Assembly (NCBI GenBank): GCA_021292105.1 | Contig: CM037874.1 | Coordinates: forward strand, 41,291,309 to 41,355,308 | DNA from: Anadara kagoshimensis | Lineage: Eukaryota; Mollusca; Bivalvia; Arcoida; Arcidae | Reading direction: 5' to 3' | DNA: 64,000 nucleotides | Part shown: piece by piece, positions 32,301-42,706 of the stretch | Numbering within the stretch: position 1 is the first letter of the stretch | How the letters are laid out: every line of letters starts with the position of its first letter | The notes under the pieces: model-generated | The model's input: the letters and a program-made list of their open reading frames with translations, nothing else | What the model was told of the DNA's origin: nothing | Databases searched by the model: none | Translations under genes and position numbers: made by a program

Positions 32301-35300
32301 AGTGCTCCTCCGTGCATGTTAGCAGAAAGTACAAAGGGGATTTTATCCAGCCAATCCAATATGGCCTGGGTCTCCATTTGGATAGGGGCTGTGTTGTTTT
32401 CGAAAAAGTCTGGGAAATTACGATTTAAATCATACCCATTGCTATTTGGTCTGGAAATGAAAGAAAGTAAAATACATTTAAAAATATGAATTGAGAAAAG
32501 TCATTTCTGTTTTATTAAGAGTTATCTCCATTTCAATTTAAACCAGGGGCCAGTTGTTTGATGCTTGATTAGTTTAATCTATTAACGTATCATCAGCCAC
32601 GCCCACTATGTTCCGACAAAGGGTGGACATGCTTGAATTACATGCAAAAAGAATGAAAACTCGGCCTGAATTGTGTGGTTTAATGACGTCACTGACACTA
32701 GAACGTCATTAGTTGCCATAACGCTGCTATGGTACCATGATGGCCGCCAGTGTTGAAACATTGTGGGTGTGGCCGGCAGTACGTCAATTGATTACGGTAG
32801 TCAATTTAAATTTTCGAAAATTTCAAATATATTGTGAATATAATGATGATCGAAATTATCAAAAGTAAATAAAATACCATCAAAATAACACACATTGTTA
32901 CAAAACTATTACCGGTAATTTAATAATAATATGTTGATTTTTATTGATGTATTTAATTTATGTTAATCACTGATGTAACTAATCAAGCTTTGAAAAACTG
33001 GGTCCAGGTATCACTGAGTGTGTTAATTATTAAATTAAATTAAATTATGAAACATTAAATTAAAATTGACTAAATGATCATTATCAAATGTCAAGTCAAG
33101 TACTAAATCGATCATTCAAACCAGAAGGATTCATTATATGTAGTTGATTGAAATACAGCAAAACCTCGCTATAATGCCCCTCGATAACTTTGCCACTTGC
33201 TTATTGCCACACTATTTTGAAGTCCCAAAATCCATTTATTTGTTTTTCTTTATCCACCTCCCCCAATTTATTGCCAAACCTCTTTATAACGCCAAAATTT
33301 GACTGAACAAATTGTGGCGATAAATCAAGGTTTTACTGTAATGGAGTGACAGTGTTATGCCTCAATCATGATTGTTCCACTTAAATTAAGGTGGTCAGTT
33401 CATGGATGGTTGAGGAAACCAGCATGCCCATGAGAAAACACTGAACTTCAGCATGTGAACTGACGAACTTACTTTCACACTGTGATATGTCCTAAATTTG
33501 AACCTAGGCGGTGAGAGGCGCAATTATCTGTAAGCACAGGTTTTAGACCACTAAGCCACAGAAGAGTTGATTTGAGTAATGGTGTTTAATGTCCCAGTCA
33601 AGAATATTTCACTTACAGTATATCAAGACATCGCCAGCTTTGGGCAAAGGTGCAGAAATTTTTCTCTCTCAAAGTAACACAAATTCAAAACATGTGCAAA
33701 AATCTACACAGGAAGTTGGCCTCATCACCAACATGACCTATGATTTAACCCTACACTGCCCTACTTATACCTACACCAACTGTACCCAATTTTGGTCAAA
33801 TCCAAAGACAAAATACTATAATTCAATAAATTCATCACTGTAGTGTAAGCAAATACCTTTTATGTATCAAAATAGGGTCAATTTTCAAAGAAAACATGTA
33901 TTCTCTAGTGTACTCTTTGGGTCCCTATCCCGGAAGTAGACAGAAACCCTGGTGTGAGACCATTGCGCTGATGGCATTATACAGCAGGGCTCTTTATTGT
34001 CCAGACTACTGTGACATTGTTATTTTTAGTTCCAATCCAAAAGAACTGTGACTTTCAATTTGTAATGCCGAGTGCTTGGCAAAAGAACAGTCACATACCA
34101 CTTTCAAGTCTTGGGTCAGACCCAGTGGAGATTCGAATCCATGACCTCCCACTTATGGAGCCAGTACTCGACCAACTGAGCTACCACAGTGGTCAGCCAC
34201 CAAAGATCTTATTGTTCAATACTGGATATATTTATAAACATACTCACCTGCCAGTTACGCCAGTACAATTAGTCTCAAAGGAAGCCTCAAAACCGTCAGG
34301 ATTCATTGTCGGCATGATGTGTACTAATGTGGAGTTTAGGTATGACGTAATTGTCTGATTTGTACCATAACTTGTCACAAACAACTCTATAAGATGTAGT
34401 AAAAGTTCACGTCCAACGACCTGTTATATAAAAACTAAATTTTGCAAAGATTGACCTGTCCAATTTTAACAAAAATCAAAATGTAAATATAAATCTTTTA
34501 CTTTTATCAAGGTGGTCAGTTCTTGGATGGTGGAGAAAACCAGAGTACCCAGAGAAAACCACTGAGCTTTAGCAAGTGAGCGTCAACATGAAGGAGATAT
34601 GAAGGGAGGGTTATGGTTTCCAAGTTCATATGATATGAACTGAATTTTAGGAGTAGTGAATTGGAGTTATGCACTTTCCTTTAAAATGAGGCAGTCAGTT
34701 ATGAAACAGTGGGGAAACCAGAGTACCCAGAGAAAACCACCGAACTTTGACAAGTGAACTGACTAACTTTATCACACTAGGATTTGTCCAGAGTGGGATT
34801 CTAACATCTATAGGCTGTGAGAGGTGTTGTGATCTGTAAGGGATTGCTTTAAATAACTCAACCACCAAGACTCTTATCTTATCATGATACACATCATATC
34901 ATATCAAACAATTAATACTGAGAGAGGCCCTGGTGGCCTAATGGATAAGTTGTCAGTCTTCAAATCTAAGGTCTCTCACCACTATGAGTTTGAGTTTGCT
35001 CAGACTCGCACTTCACATGCATACACAAAATTATTCATAGATTAATTGATAGAGATTAATAAAAATAGTTCTCGTCGTGAATAGCTGAAAAATTGCTGAT
35101 GCGACGTTAAGCAACATTAAACCAACCAACCAACAATTAATATTGAGAAAGTGGGTTCATTTGTACTTTACTTTTAAGCCTTACCTCACTGTGACTTAGA
35201 GTGGGAGGTCTTTTGTTGAAGCCCCAGTAATGCTTCCACGTCTGACGCTTGGTAATTAGGGAGTCAGATTATCACAAGATGACTGGTTCATATAATGTAA

Positions 35301-38300
35301 CTAGGCAAGCTGTATGCTTGTCTGTGACATATTGATTCTGTGAGCTGGTATTAAAATCACCATGAGTGTGTGTTAGTACAGTCCAACCTGTCTTAAAGGA
35401 CACCTCTATATAAGGTCAACTTGCTTATAAAGGCCAGTAGTATTATATCCCAATTGTTCTTTATTTATATTATTTGAACCTGTATATAAAGGCCACTTGC
35501 CCATAAAGGCCACTTTTACTGGTTACCTTGGGTGGCCTTTATAGACAGGTTTGACCGTACCATACATGGCAGACCATAAATCACAATGTGTGGAATAGCT
35601 GAAAGATTGCTGATGCAACATAAATCAACATAACCAGCAACCAAAAATTGTAACATACCTCATTTCCATGCATATTGCCGACATATTTCACTTGTGGTCG
35701 TAAGGTCACATGATCTCGTGGCGACTTACCAATGGCTAATACCCACAATTTACGACCTGAAGTAGAAGAGACATCTTGTATCAAAGCAGTTAGGGGAATT
35801 TATTCAGTTAAAGAAAAGTTCTGAAGTTCAGTTGTTTTAAATCTTTCACAATTGTACATGGATAGTCGCTGAAACAAGAGGCCCAATAGGGCCTGTACCG
35901 CTCACCTGGGCCGTTAACAGCACAAAAACACAATAAATACTACATTTAAGGAGCAATAACTCTGATGTGGATATTTAGATATTTATGAAACTTGCTACTC
36001 ACATCTGTGACCTTGACCTTCGAACCAATGACCATAATCTATATATCAAAATGATGATTGCATCAATACCAACAATATTCTAATATACATGCCTATACAA
36101 AAAATTCATAGTTTTCGAGATAATGAATCTTTTTGGTATTGTTTTGCAACCGTGACCTTGACCTTTGGACCCATGACCTTTTTCTATACATCAAAATGAT
36201 CGTTGTATTAATACCTACAATATTTTAATGTAAATGCCTATATAAAAAGTTTATAGTTTTCGAGATAATTAACGATTTTGGTATTGTTTTGCTAATGTGA
36301 CCTTGACCTTTGGACCCATGACCTTTTTCTATACATCAAAATGATCGTTGTATCAATACCTACAACATTCTAATATACATGCCTATACAAAAAGTTAATA
36401 GTTTTCAAGATAATGAACCATTTCAGTATTCTTTTGCATCTGTGACCTTGACCTTTAAACCAATGACCTAAATCTATATATCAAAACGATTGTTACATCA
36501 AAACCAAGAACTTTCCAATATACATATTTATACAAAAAGTTTATAGTTTTCAAGATAATTAACAATTTTGGTATTGTTTTGCTACTGTGACCTTGACCTT
36601 TGGACCCATGACCTTTTCCTATACATCAAAATGATTGTTGTATCAATATCTACAATATTCTAATATACATGCCTATACAAAAAGTTAATAGTTTTCAAGA
36701 TAATGAACCATTTCAGTATTCTTTTGCATCTGTGACCTTGACCTTTGAAATAATGACCTTAATCTATATATCAAAATGATCGTTACATCAATACAACAAA
36801 ATCTCCAATACATGCCTATACAAAAAGTTTATAGTTTTCAAGATAATTAACCTTTTTGGTATTGATTTGCTACTGTGACCTTGACTTTGGACCCATGACC
36901 TTTTCCTATACATCAAAATGATCGTTGTATCAATACCTACAACATTCTAATATATATGCCTATACAAAAAGCTTATAGTTTTCAAGATAATGAACCATTT
37001 CAGTATTCTTTCGCATCTGTGACCTTGACCTTTAAACCAATGACATAAATCTATATATCAAAATGATCGTTACATCAATACCAACAAAATTCCAATATAC
37101 ATGCCTATACAAAAAGTTTATAGTTTTCAAGATAATTAATGATTTTGGTATTGTTTTGCTACTGTGACCTTGACCTTTGGACCCATGACCTTTTTCTATA
37201 CATCAAAATGATCGTTGTATCAATATCTTCAAAATTCTAATATACATGCTTATACAAAAAGTTCATAGTTTACAAGATAATGAACCATTTCAGTATTCTT
37301 ACGCATCTTTGACCTTGACCTTTGAACCAATGACCTTAATCTATATATTAAAATGATCGTTTCATCAAAACCAACAAAATTCCAATATACATGCCTACAC
37401 AAAAAGTTTATAGTTTTCAAGATAATTAACGATTTTGGTATTGTTTTGCTACTGTGACCTTGACCTTTGGACCCATGACCTTTTTCTATACATCAAAATG
37501 ATCGTTGTATCTATACCTACAACATTCTAATATACATGCCTATACAAAAAGTTAATAGTTTTCAAGATAATGAACCATGTCAGTATTCTTTTGCATCTGT
37601 GACCTTGACCTTTGAAATAATGACCTTAATCTATATATCAAAATGATCGTTACATCAATACCAACAAAATTCCAATATACATGCCTATACAAAAAGTTTA
37701 TAGTTTTCAAGATAATTAACCTTTTTGGTATTGATTTGCTACTGTGACCTTGACCTTTGGACCCATGACCTTTTCCTATACATCAAAATGATCGTTGTGT
37801 CAATACCTACAACATTCTAATATATATGCCTATACAAAAAGTTAATAGTTTTCAAGATAATGAACCATTTCAGTTTTCTTTCGCATCTGTGACCTTGACC
37901 TTTGCACCAATGACCTTAATCTATATATCAAAATAATCATTACATCAATACCAACAATATTCTAATATACATGCCTATATAAAAAGTTTATAGTTTTCGA
38001 GATAATAAATAATATTAGAAAGGTAAAAAATTAGGTCATGACCTTCATAATTGACCTTGACACCATTTTGAAGGTAATTACAAGAATATGTCAAAACTGA
38101 AAACCCCATGTCATTATCTGGTCATATAGTCAAGTTATAACAATTTAAAAATATTTTACGATTTTTGCAAATTTGAACGCAAAAACGCGTAACCTATTTT
38201 TAAACCAAATTTCATGAAATGAACAAACTTAAAGGTTAAGACTATGTAGAATCCAAATATCACATCAGTTTTTGCCTCCAATGAGTGGTTCAAGAGAAGA

Positions 38301-40903
38301 AGATTTTTTTAGGTTTTGTCTATTTTTAGTAACAGCGGCCATCTTGGATATTCGATCGTCATGATTTGAACAAACTATAGTTAGACTCTGTCAAGGACCT
38401 TCTATGGCAAATTTGGTTTCATTTGGCCCAGTAGTTTCCGAGGAGAAGATTAAAGTTTACTGAAGCACGCACGGACGCACGCACGCACGCACGCACGCAC
38501 GCCTCGCCATGCCATAAGCTCACATGGCCTTTGGCCAGGTGAGCTAAAAAACTCGACAGGAAATGGTCATACATTCCCCAAATTGAATGTAGCGTAGCCT
38601 TGACTTAGTTTTATGCTGCAAATATTGCTTAAAAAAACAAAAACCGATATCTGCATAAAAAAATTTCAAATTGTCAAACTTAAACAAATACAACATAAAA
38701 ACATTTTTGTTTTTAAAATTTTAATGTTATCCTTGACTTTATTTTGAGGATGTTTTGAGAAAATACACGTACTGAATTTAAACCTAGTGTCATTATCTTA
38801 CATGTAAATTAGAATTTAATGCCAAACTGGATAACCTTTTGTAAAATCACAAATATTCATGGTATATTAAATTTCACGTTTTTTGCGTGTTAGTAAATAC
38901 TGTACAATGGAGTTTAATGTCAAGGGAAATTACTACTTGTTTAGTCTGAAATCTGAAGTCTGACCCAAAACTTAAAAATCGGTAGCGACTGTTCTTACGC
39001 CAAGCACTTGACAATATGAAATGAAAATCACAGTTTTTTTCGAAAGGGAAATTAAAATAAACAAGGTCCCTTGTCATGGTAGGTGTAGCGCGATAAAGAA
39101 CCCTGCTGTATAATGCCATCAGCGCAACGCACAGGCAAAATTTCTGCACCTTCGCTTATAGTTGGTGACATCTCAATATATTGAAATGTTCTTGACTGGG
39201 ACTTTAAACACCATTATTCATCTAAGCTGAAACGTACTGAATAAAATTTAAAACAAAATTCCGTGAAATTTTCTACATATAAATTTTTTTTATTTTACAA
39301 ATTAACCAGGAAATTTTAATCCCACAAATACTAATGAAGAGCAGGATATGTCTACTGCACTACGAGACATGTCCAAAGTGTTAGACAGGGTGTATTTACT
39401 GCACTTTAACTCTTTTATTTTTCTTACAACCATCATGATGAATATATTTGAATTTGATCGATCAAAGCCACAGTGTTTTAAACAAATTTTATGTTATTTT
39501 GTTTTGCTTTAATTTTCAATTTTTTTTTTACTTTTTTGTATTTTTTATGGATGGGTTAATTTTCTTTGGGTATACCATACATAGTCAAACCATACCTTAA
39601 ATGTCACCTCTATATTGGGACCACCAGCTTTTAAAGGCCAGTAAAATTTTATACCAATTTCTCTTTATTTGGGTTATTTGGACCTGTATATAAGGGTCAC
39701 CTGCCCATAAAGGCCACTTTTACTGGTTCCCTTGGGTGGCCTTTATAGACAGGTCTGACTGTACTATGCAGGGTAGGGTGACCCTGACCTATATTCAAGG
39801 TAAATGTCAACAATTTGCAAACTTCATGTTCTGATACTATATATGAAGTTTCAAACTCTGGACAAAATAGTTTCTATGGACATATGGACATCCAAAGTGA
39901 TTCCAGTATGTAACACAAAAGGGAAAAATGTAGTGGCCAAACCAGGACTCAAACCTGGGACCTTCCCAATACTATTAGGATGCTCTACCCACTGAGCTAT
40001 CCATCCAACTATAGACCCCATTCCTTTTTTCTATTCAACACCCTTGAATCAAAACCACCAGGTTCCAATCTGGGACCAACCTATTGGTCAGCAACTTCCC
40101 CCAAATGTAACATGAAAGGGAAAAATGTAGCAGCCAAACTGGGACTTGAGCCCAGGACCTTCCCAATACTAGCTGGTTGCTCTATCCAACGAGCTACCAG
40201 CTACTTATCGAGCCTAGTTCGCCACAAGTATACCCCTACAATATTTCACTGCCAGGGGTAGGTTGATATGAAAAATAGTAACAGATGACAGATGTGACCT
40301 ACTGATAATGGATTGAAAAAAATAGCATCAATATAACTGCCTTTTAGTTTACCCAGGTGAGCTGAAGATCACAAGCAAATTCAGTGAATTAGGATCCTCC
40401 GCCAGCAGGGATTTTTTTTTTTTTGGTGATTTGCACATATGTTCAAAGGGCAATAACTCCTTGTTAAATTAACAAATTAGCAAACCAACTCAGGTTAATG
40501 ATATGCGTACTCCTACCAATATTAATGCTTTACATCAAGTTTTGTGAAAAAGTGCTTCATAGTTTTGGAGAATTAGCACAGACAAGAATTTCGGACAGAC
40601 AGAAGAACAGGAGGAAGGACAAACAGAGGTAAACTCAATTTTAATATCCCCTCTTTCTTCAAAAGGTGGGGGATAAAATGATATCTATCCATATTTCTAT
40701 ATAAACCTACCCTCAACAGACTGACCAATGGAATACAGGTGGGTTATATCAGGATATGATTGGTTCACAGAAGTTAGGTAAGCTTCCATAGCAACCTGGT
40801 TGTGATAGACAAAATCCAATGTTGATACTTGGGTCCATAATAGAGTACTGAAGCAGAACAAGATTGTCAGCAGTGATCCAGAGTTGTCTCCCCTTGTCTT
40901 CAT
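26131..40903 (-). CDS. CPM-like: Carboxypeptidase M-like metallocarboxypeptidase, 8 coding exons
   Basis: In transcript order the coding exons are 40903-40711, 35756-35659, 34420-34248, 32450-32266, 29783-29616, 28439-28287, 27562-27420 and 26307-26131; all borders are AG/GT and phases fit, giving 429 residues plus TGA (human CPM is 443). Features: signal peptide (hydrophobic residues about 11-23); zinc ligands H94 and E97 in NMHGNE and H201 in NMHGGAL; substrate-binding N164-R165 in LNRNFPD; MNPDGFE (136-142); catalytic Y269 in WYP and E291 in FELTLEL, 22 residues apart as in CPM; then a transthyretin-like domain (about 324-400) and a hydrophobic C-terminus (410-429) like a GPI signal. The family removes C-terminal Arg/Lys from peptides at the cell surface. 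It could also be called a CPD- or CPN-type single-domain enzyme, but the tail favours CPM. Confidence 0.92.
26398..26597. mobile_element. MITE family C copy 1 (CPM-like intron 7)
   Basis: TGACATATTGCTGGCCACGC...CACAATGTTCCAAC against GAAACATTGTGGGC-TGGC at the other end: inverted repeats of about 35 bp. Middle has GCAAAAAGAATGAAAACTC and ATGACGTCACTGACACTAG. Confidence 0.88.
27141..27306. mobile_element. MITE family A copy 3 (CPM-like intron 7)
   Basis: TACAGTCCAACCTGCCTTAA and GACAGGTTTGACTGTA ends. A C13 run lies just before it at 27101-27113. Confidence 0.88.
27420..27562 (-). CDS. CPM-like coding exon 7: start of transthyretin-like domain (residues 324-371)
   Basis: Encodes [20 protein letters not shown] and [18 protein letters not shown], the beta-sandwich domain that follows the catalytic domain in the N/E subfamily. 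Flanked by TTTTTACAG and GTAAGT. Confidence 0.92.
27897..28127. mobile_element. MITE family D copy 1 (CPM-like intron 6)
   Basis: TACAGTAAAGGGGGAAACTT at the left and TTCACTTTTACAGTA at the right; the inside has CACGAAATTTTTACCCACAC. Matches 41628-41858; decayed copies at 30186-30335 and 41395-41510. Confidence 0.85.
28287..28439 (-). CDS. CPM-like coding exon 6: catalytic glutamate (residues 273-323)
   Basis: This exon has no long ORF of its own and was found by reading the - strand. Encodes [20 protein letters not shown] (E291 is the general base), then [19 protein letters not shown] and a helix ending FQVHM. Flanked by ATAAACAG and GTAAGT. Human CPM has GGMQDYNY and SCCKYP at the same places. 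Confidence 0.93.
28486..28687. mobile_element. MITE family C copy 2 (CPM-like intron 5)
   Basis: TGACATATCGTTGACCACGC and GGAACATTGTGGGCGTGGCC ends, the same inner AATGAAGTCACTGACACTAG as copy 1. Confidence 0.88.
29081..29172 (-). mobile_element. SINE family 1 fragment (CPM-like intron 5)
   Basis: GAGACGTCGCCAGCTATAGA through CAGCAGGGTTCTTTA, the reverse of the middle of SINE family 1. Confidence 0.7.
29320..29590 (-). repeat. Dispersed repeat, copy 2 of the 10.7-kb element
   Basis: AGGATCCCCTGCCAACAGG at the left, CTCTTTCTTCGAAAGGCGAG at the right; inverted relative to 10690-10985. Confidence 0.75.
29616..29783 (-). CDS. CPM-like coding exon 5 (residues 217-272)
   Basis: Encodes [22 protein letters not shown], and [16 protein letters not shown]269 is the catalytic-site tyrosine. 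Flanked by CTTTTATAG and GTATGT. Confidence 0.92.
29824..30072. mobile_element. MITE family B copy 3 (CPM-like intron 4)
   Basis: GGTTTCACAATCATTTCTTA and AAGGAATGATTGTGAAACTG ends. Confidence 0.88.
30434..30830 (-). mobile_element. Hairpin-bearing element, copy 1
   Basis: A 160-bp near-perfect palindrome (30434-30595; arm has TTTCAAGGGGTAATGAAAGA, centre GAAGGGCAAAGCCCTTC) followed by a 235-bp body with AATAAATATTTTGTACCTTG and AGGGTCATGACCCCTATTGT. The same palindrome and body lie in opposite order and orientation at 61970-62395. Confidence 0.85.
31163..31400. mobile_element. MITE family E copy 1 (CPM-like intron 4)
   Basis: ATAGGCAAACAACATTGACC...GACCTTTAATTGAAATATTT against the inverse AACAAAAGGTCAAATGGACA...TTGTTTGCCTAT: terminal inverted repeats of about 45 bp. 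Confidence 0.88.
31401..32265 (-). other. CPM-like intron 4, distal part
   Basis: No exon. Around 31960-32070 there is a tRNA-SINE-like head (GGCCAAGCAGTACTGTAAC, GTGGGTTCAAACCTCACTC). A T16 run is near 31700. Confidence 0.45.
32266..32450 (-). CDS. CPM-like coding exon 4: substrate arginine and third zinc ligand (residues 155-216)
   Basis: Encodes [16 protein letters not shown] (R165 binds the substrate carboxylate) and [19 protein letters not shown] (H201 is the third zinc ligand). Flanked by CATTTCCAG and GTAATT. Confidence 0.92.
32583..32786. mobile_element. MITE family C copy 3 (CPM-like intron 3)
   Basis: ATCAGCCACGCCCACTATGT and GAAACATTGTGGGTGTGGCC ends; the same inner AATGACGTCACTGACACTAG. 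Confidence 0.88.
33154..33340. mobile_element. MITE family F copy 2 (CPM-like intron 3)
   Basis: TACAGCAAAACCTCGCTATA and ATCAAGGTTTTACTGTA ends. Its first 66 bp (AATGCCCCTCGATAACTTTG, CCACTTGCTTATTGCCACAC) are the source sequence of the 66-bp minisatellite at 43831. Confidence 0.88.
33385..33560 (-). mobile_element. SINE family 4 copy (CPM-like intron 3)
   Basis: In reverse: head GTGGTCTAAAACCTGTGC, GAGGCGCAATTATCTGTAAG, B box CTAGGTTCAAATTTAGG, body GTTTCCTCAACCATCCATGA. Confidence 0.6.
33564..34196 (-). mobile_element. SINE family 1, full length but interrupted
   Basis: Tail TAATGGTGTTTAATGTCCCA at 33580 and head TCGACCAACTGAGCTACCA at 34170 in reverse. The body is interrupted at about 33663-33955 by roughly 290 bp of unrelated AT-rich sequence. 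Confidence 0.75.
34248..34420 (-). CDS. CPM-like coding exon 3 (residues 98-154)
   Basis: Encodes [15 protein letters not shown], an NST glycosylation site, [14 protein letters not shown], and NCTG. Flanked by TATATAACAG and GTGAGT. Confidence 0.92.
34505..34870 (-). mobile_element. SINE family 4, two partial copies (CPM-like intron 2)
   Basis: AACCAGAGTACCCAGAGAAA occurs at about 34540 and 34716; the second copy also has CACACTAGGATTTGTCCAGA and a head-like GGCTGTGAGAGGTGTTG. Confidence 0.55.
34921..35137 (+). mobile_element. tRNA-derived SINE family 2 with (AACC)n tail
   Basis: Head GCCCTGGTGGCCTAATGGAT, B-box-like TGAGTTTGAGTTTGC, body CAAAATTATTCATAGATTAA and AAAAATAGTTCTCGTCGTGA, tail AAACCAACCAACCAAC. 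A reverse copy is at 58890-59300. Confidence 0.82.
35377..35559. mobile_element. MITE family A copy 4 (CPM-like intron 2)
   Basis: TACAGTCCAACCTGTCTTAA and GACAGGTTTGACCGTA ends. Confidence 0.88.
35659..35756 (-). CDS. CPM-like coding exon 2: first zinc motif (residues 65-97)
   Basis: Encodes [16 protein letters not shown] and [12 protein letters not shown]94 and E97 are the first two zinc ligands. Flanked by CTACTTCAG and GTATGT. CPM of vertebrates has the same KYVANMHGDE layout. Confidence 0.92.
35872..38549 (+). mobile_element. Large non-autonomous element with satellite core, copy 2 (CPM-like intron 1)
   Basis: Starts AAACAAGAGGCCCAATAGGG and ends TGGCCTTTGGCCA-GGTGAGCTAA, opposite in orientation to the 19.1-kb copy. 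Non-tandem segment 38000-38470 has AGCGGCCATCTTGGATATTC and a CGCACGCACGCACG run. Core array at 35995-38000. Confidence 0.85.
35995..38005. repeat. ~145-bp satellite array, about 14 monomers
   Basis: TGTGACCTTGACCTTTG recurs about every 145 bp from 36007 onward. Monomers alternate between one followed by GACCCATGACCTTTTTC and one followed by AAACCAATGACCT-AATC, the same dimer structure as at 19.6-20.9 kb. Confidence 0.9.
38955..39228 (+). mobile_element. SINE family 1, 5'-truncated (CPM-like intron 1)
   Basis: GTCTGACCCAAAACTTAAAA, GCGACTGTTCTTACGCCAAG, AATGCCATCAGCGCAACGCA, tail CTTGACTGGGACTTTAAACA. Confidence 0.78.
39581..39763. mobile_element. MITE family A copy 5 (CPM-like intron 1)
   Basis: ATAGTCAAACCATACCTTAA and GACAGGTCTGACTGTA ends. 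Confidence 0.82.
39890..40260 (-). repeat. Two tandem tRNA-like units
   Basis: GGGAAAAATGTAG-GGCCAAAC followed by GGACCTTCCCAATACTA and TGCTCTA-CCA-TGAGCTA occurs twice (about 39910-40010 and 40095-40200). On the - strand each reads like a TAGCTC-GTGG-TAGAGCA A box and a degenerate B box. SINE-derived, not functional tRNA. Confidence 0.6.
40375..40676 (-). repeat. Dispersed repeat, copy 3 of the 10.7-kb element
   Basis: AGGATCCTCCGCCAGCAGG through GGACAAACAGAGG to TCCCCTCTTTCTTCAAAAGG, just downstream of CPM-like exon 1. Confidence 0.72.
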
Positions 40904-40917
40904 GTTGGGTGTCAAAT
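40711..40917 (-). CDS. CPM-like coding exon 1: signal peptide and N-terminus (residues 1-64)
   Basis: Acceptor CTTTGCAG borders 40917; ATG is at 40903-40901, so at least one untranslated exon lies upstream. Encodes the signal peptide (core [13 protein letters not shown]), then [15 protein letters not shown] and YSIGQSVEG, typical of the start of N/E-type carboxypeptidases. Donor G|GTAGGT. Confidence 0.9.
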
Positions 40918-41099
40918 CTGCAAAGAGAAATTTTGAAATTTTAATTTTAAGTATCTTAAATGAATATAAATGTTTCTGATTACACACAGAAACTTTTTAG
41001 CTTTCTAAATATTTGTATACATCAATTCTGATGACAACCCTCTAGGCTAGATAATGATAATAATGATATTAATAATTTTTATTACTTATACTTAATTTA

Positions 41100-41350
41100 A
41101 ATGCCTCCATGGTTCAGTGGTGGAACATCCTCATTTATACTGGGCAGTTATAAGTTCAAACCCTGTCGACGCCATATATAATATTTTAAAATTTGTGATA
41201 CTGCTCCCTCCCCTGGTAGAGGACAGAGTACCGACTGGTTTACCTGGTGTCCATGTCATATGGCTGGGAGATTGGAATGCTTGTTTGCTACAAACTCACT
41301 TAGTGAACTAGCACCTTAAAATCACCCTGAGTGCATGCTAGCAAGCTAGT
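41100..41350 (+). mobile_element. tRNA-like SINE head, degenerate
   Basis: ATGCCTCCATGGTTCAGTGG and AGTTATAAGTTCAAACCCTG resemble A and B boxes; the rest is not related to the other families that I can tell. Confidence 0.45.
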
Positions 41351-41627
41351 ACAGACAGCTTATATATTTTCTCAGCAAAAATTTCTTATTCCTTTGGTAC
41401 AATCCCTCTACAGTTGGAACCGTGAAAATTTTACACCACAAAATAGTTTAAAAGATTAAACCGCAAAATATTTCTACCACTAATGAATCTTAATATACAG
41501 TACATATTATGTACAACATACTAAGCTTACCAAGAATATTTAACTTCATTGAGCTAAATTGAACTTTTTTATAAGTATCGGTCATTTATTCCTTTCAAAA
41601 GATACCAGTATGACATTTGGTAAACAA

Positions 41628-41858
41628 TACTGTAAAGGGAGAAATTTTCCCGTGGGTAAAATTTTCGGTTATTTCATGCTAAAGAAATTACCGCAAAATT
41701 TTTACCCACACAAAAATAACACTATACAGGTTTATATATCATAATATACAGAATATACATCCACTTATATTGGTAACACAAAAATTCCACCCACACGAAA
41801 TGTCAGATTTCAAAAATTGCGACATTTTCACAGCGCAAAAATAATTCCCTTTACAGTA
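41628..41858. mobile_element. MITE family D copy 2
   Basis: TACTGTAAAGGGAGAAATTT and AATTCCCTTTACAGTA ends; the inside has TATACAGGTTTATATATCAT as in 27897-28127. Confidence 0.85.
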
Positions 41859-42366
41859 TCCAACTTGTTTTAATGTCTGGAATTATGGAGAAAAAGGTCT
41901 CAGATTAAAGCAGTTGTCAAAGGAACCAAGTTCAGAATTTTCTCAATTTTTGAAAATTGACTCAAGTGGATTTTTTATTACAATAGCAACATAATAGTGG
42001 ATTTTTTCATTACCATAGCAACCATCAAATATATTACAACGGCAATATCATTATAAACTACATTATATGGATTTTCTGTTTATACCCTTAAATTTTGTTG
42101 TATGATAAAATTGCTAAGCTTTAAAACCCTCTTGTCAGTTCCAAAGTATTTTCTTTGCTTCTGGATTGTATTTTGGACATGGATAAGTATGTTTGCTTTT
42201 GATTAAATTCCACTGAAATTTCAATTTTAGCTCAGCAGAGTTGAATATTTGCCACTCTGAGCCAAAGACAAGATGTAGTGAATCTTACATGAGTGATTAC
42301 TAGTATGTAAAGATAGATTTATTACATAGGCTGAATAAAAATTTTATGCAACAAGCCTTGATAAGT

Positions 42367-42706
42367 TAGACCACTGCCACAGCTAAGCTGGTAGAATGAT
42401 CGCTCCGTAAGTGGGAGGTCTTGAGTTCGAACCCCAACCTAGTCTGACCCAAGACTTGAAAGTGGGTAGTGACTGTTCTTTTGCCAAGCATTCAGCATTA
42501 CAAAATGAAAGTCACATTTCTTTCAGATGGAAACTTAAAAGTAATGAGGTCCCGTGTCACTGTAGGTGTAGCAGATAAAGTTGCATAATGCCATCAGTAC
42601 AATGCACAGGCAAAATTTCTGCACCTTTGCTTATAGCTGGTGACATCTCAATCAAAGTGAAATATTCTTGACTGGGATTTTAAACACCATTACTCAACTC
42701 AACTTA
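42367..42706 (+). mobile_element. tRNA-derived SINE family 1, full length
   Basis: Head CACAGCTAAGCTGGTAGAAT, B box GAGTTCGAACCCCAACC, body GACTTGAAAGTGGGTAGTGA, tail CTTGACTGGGATTTTAAACA. Confidence 0.85.
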
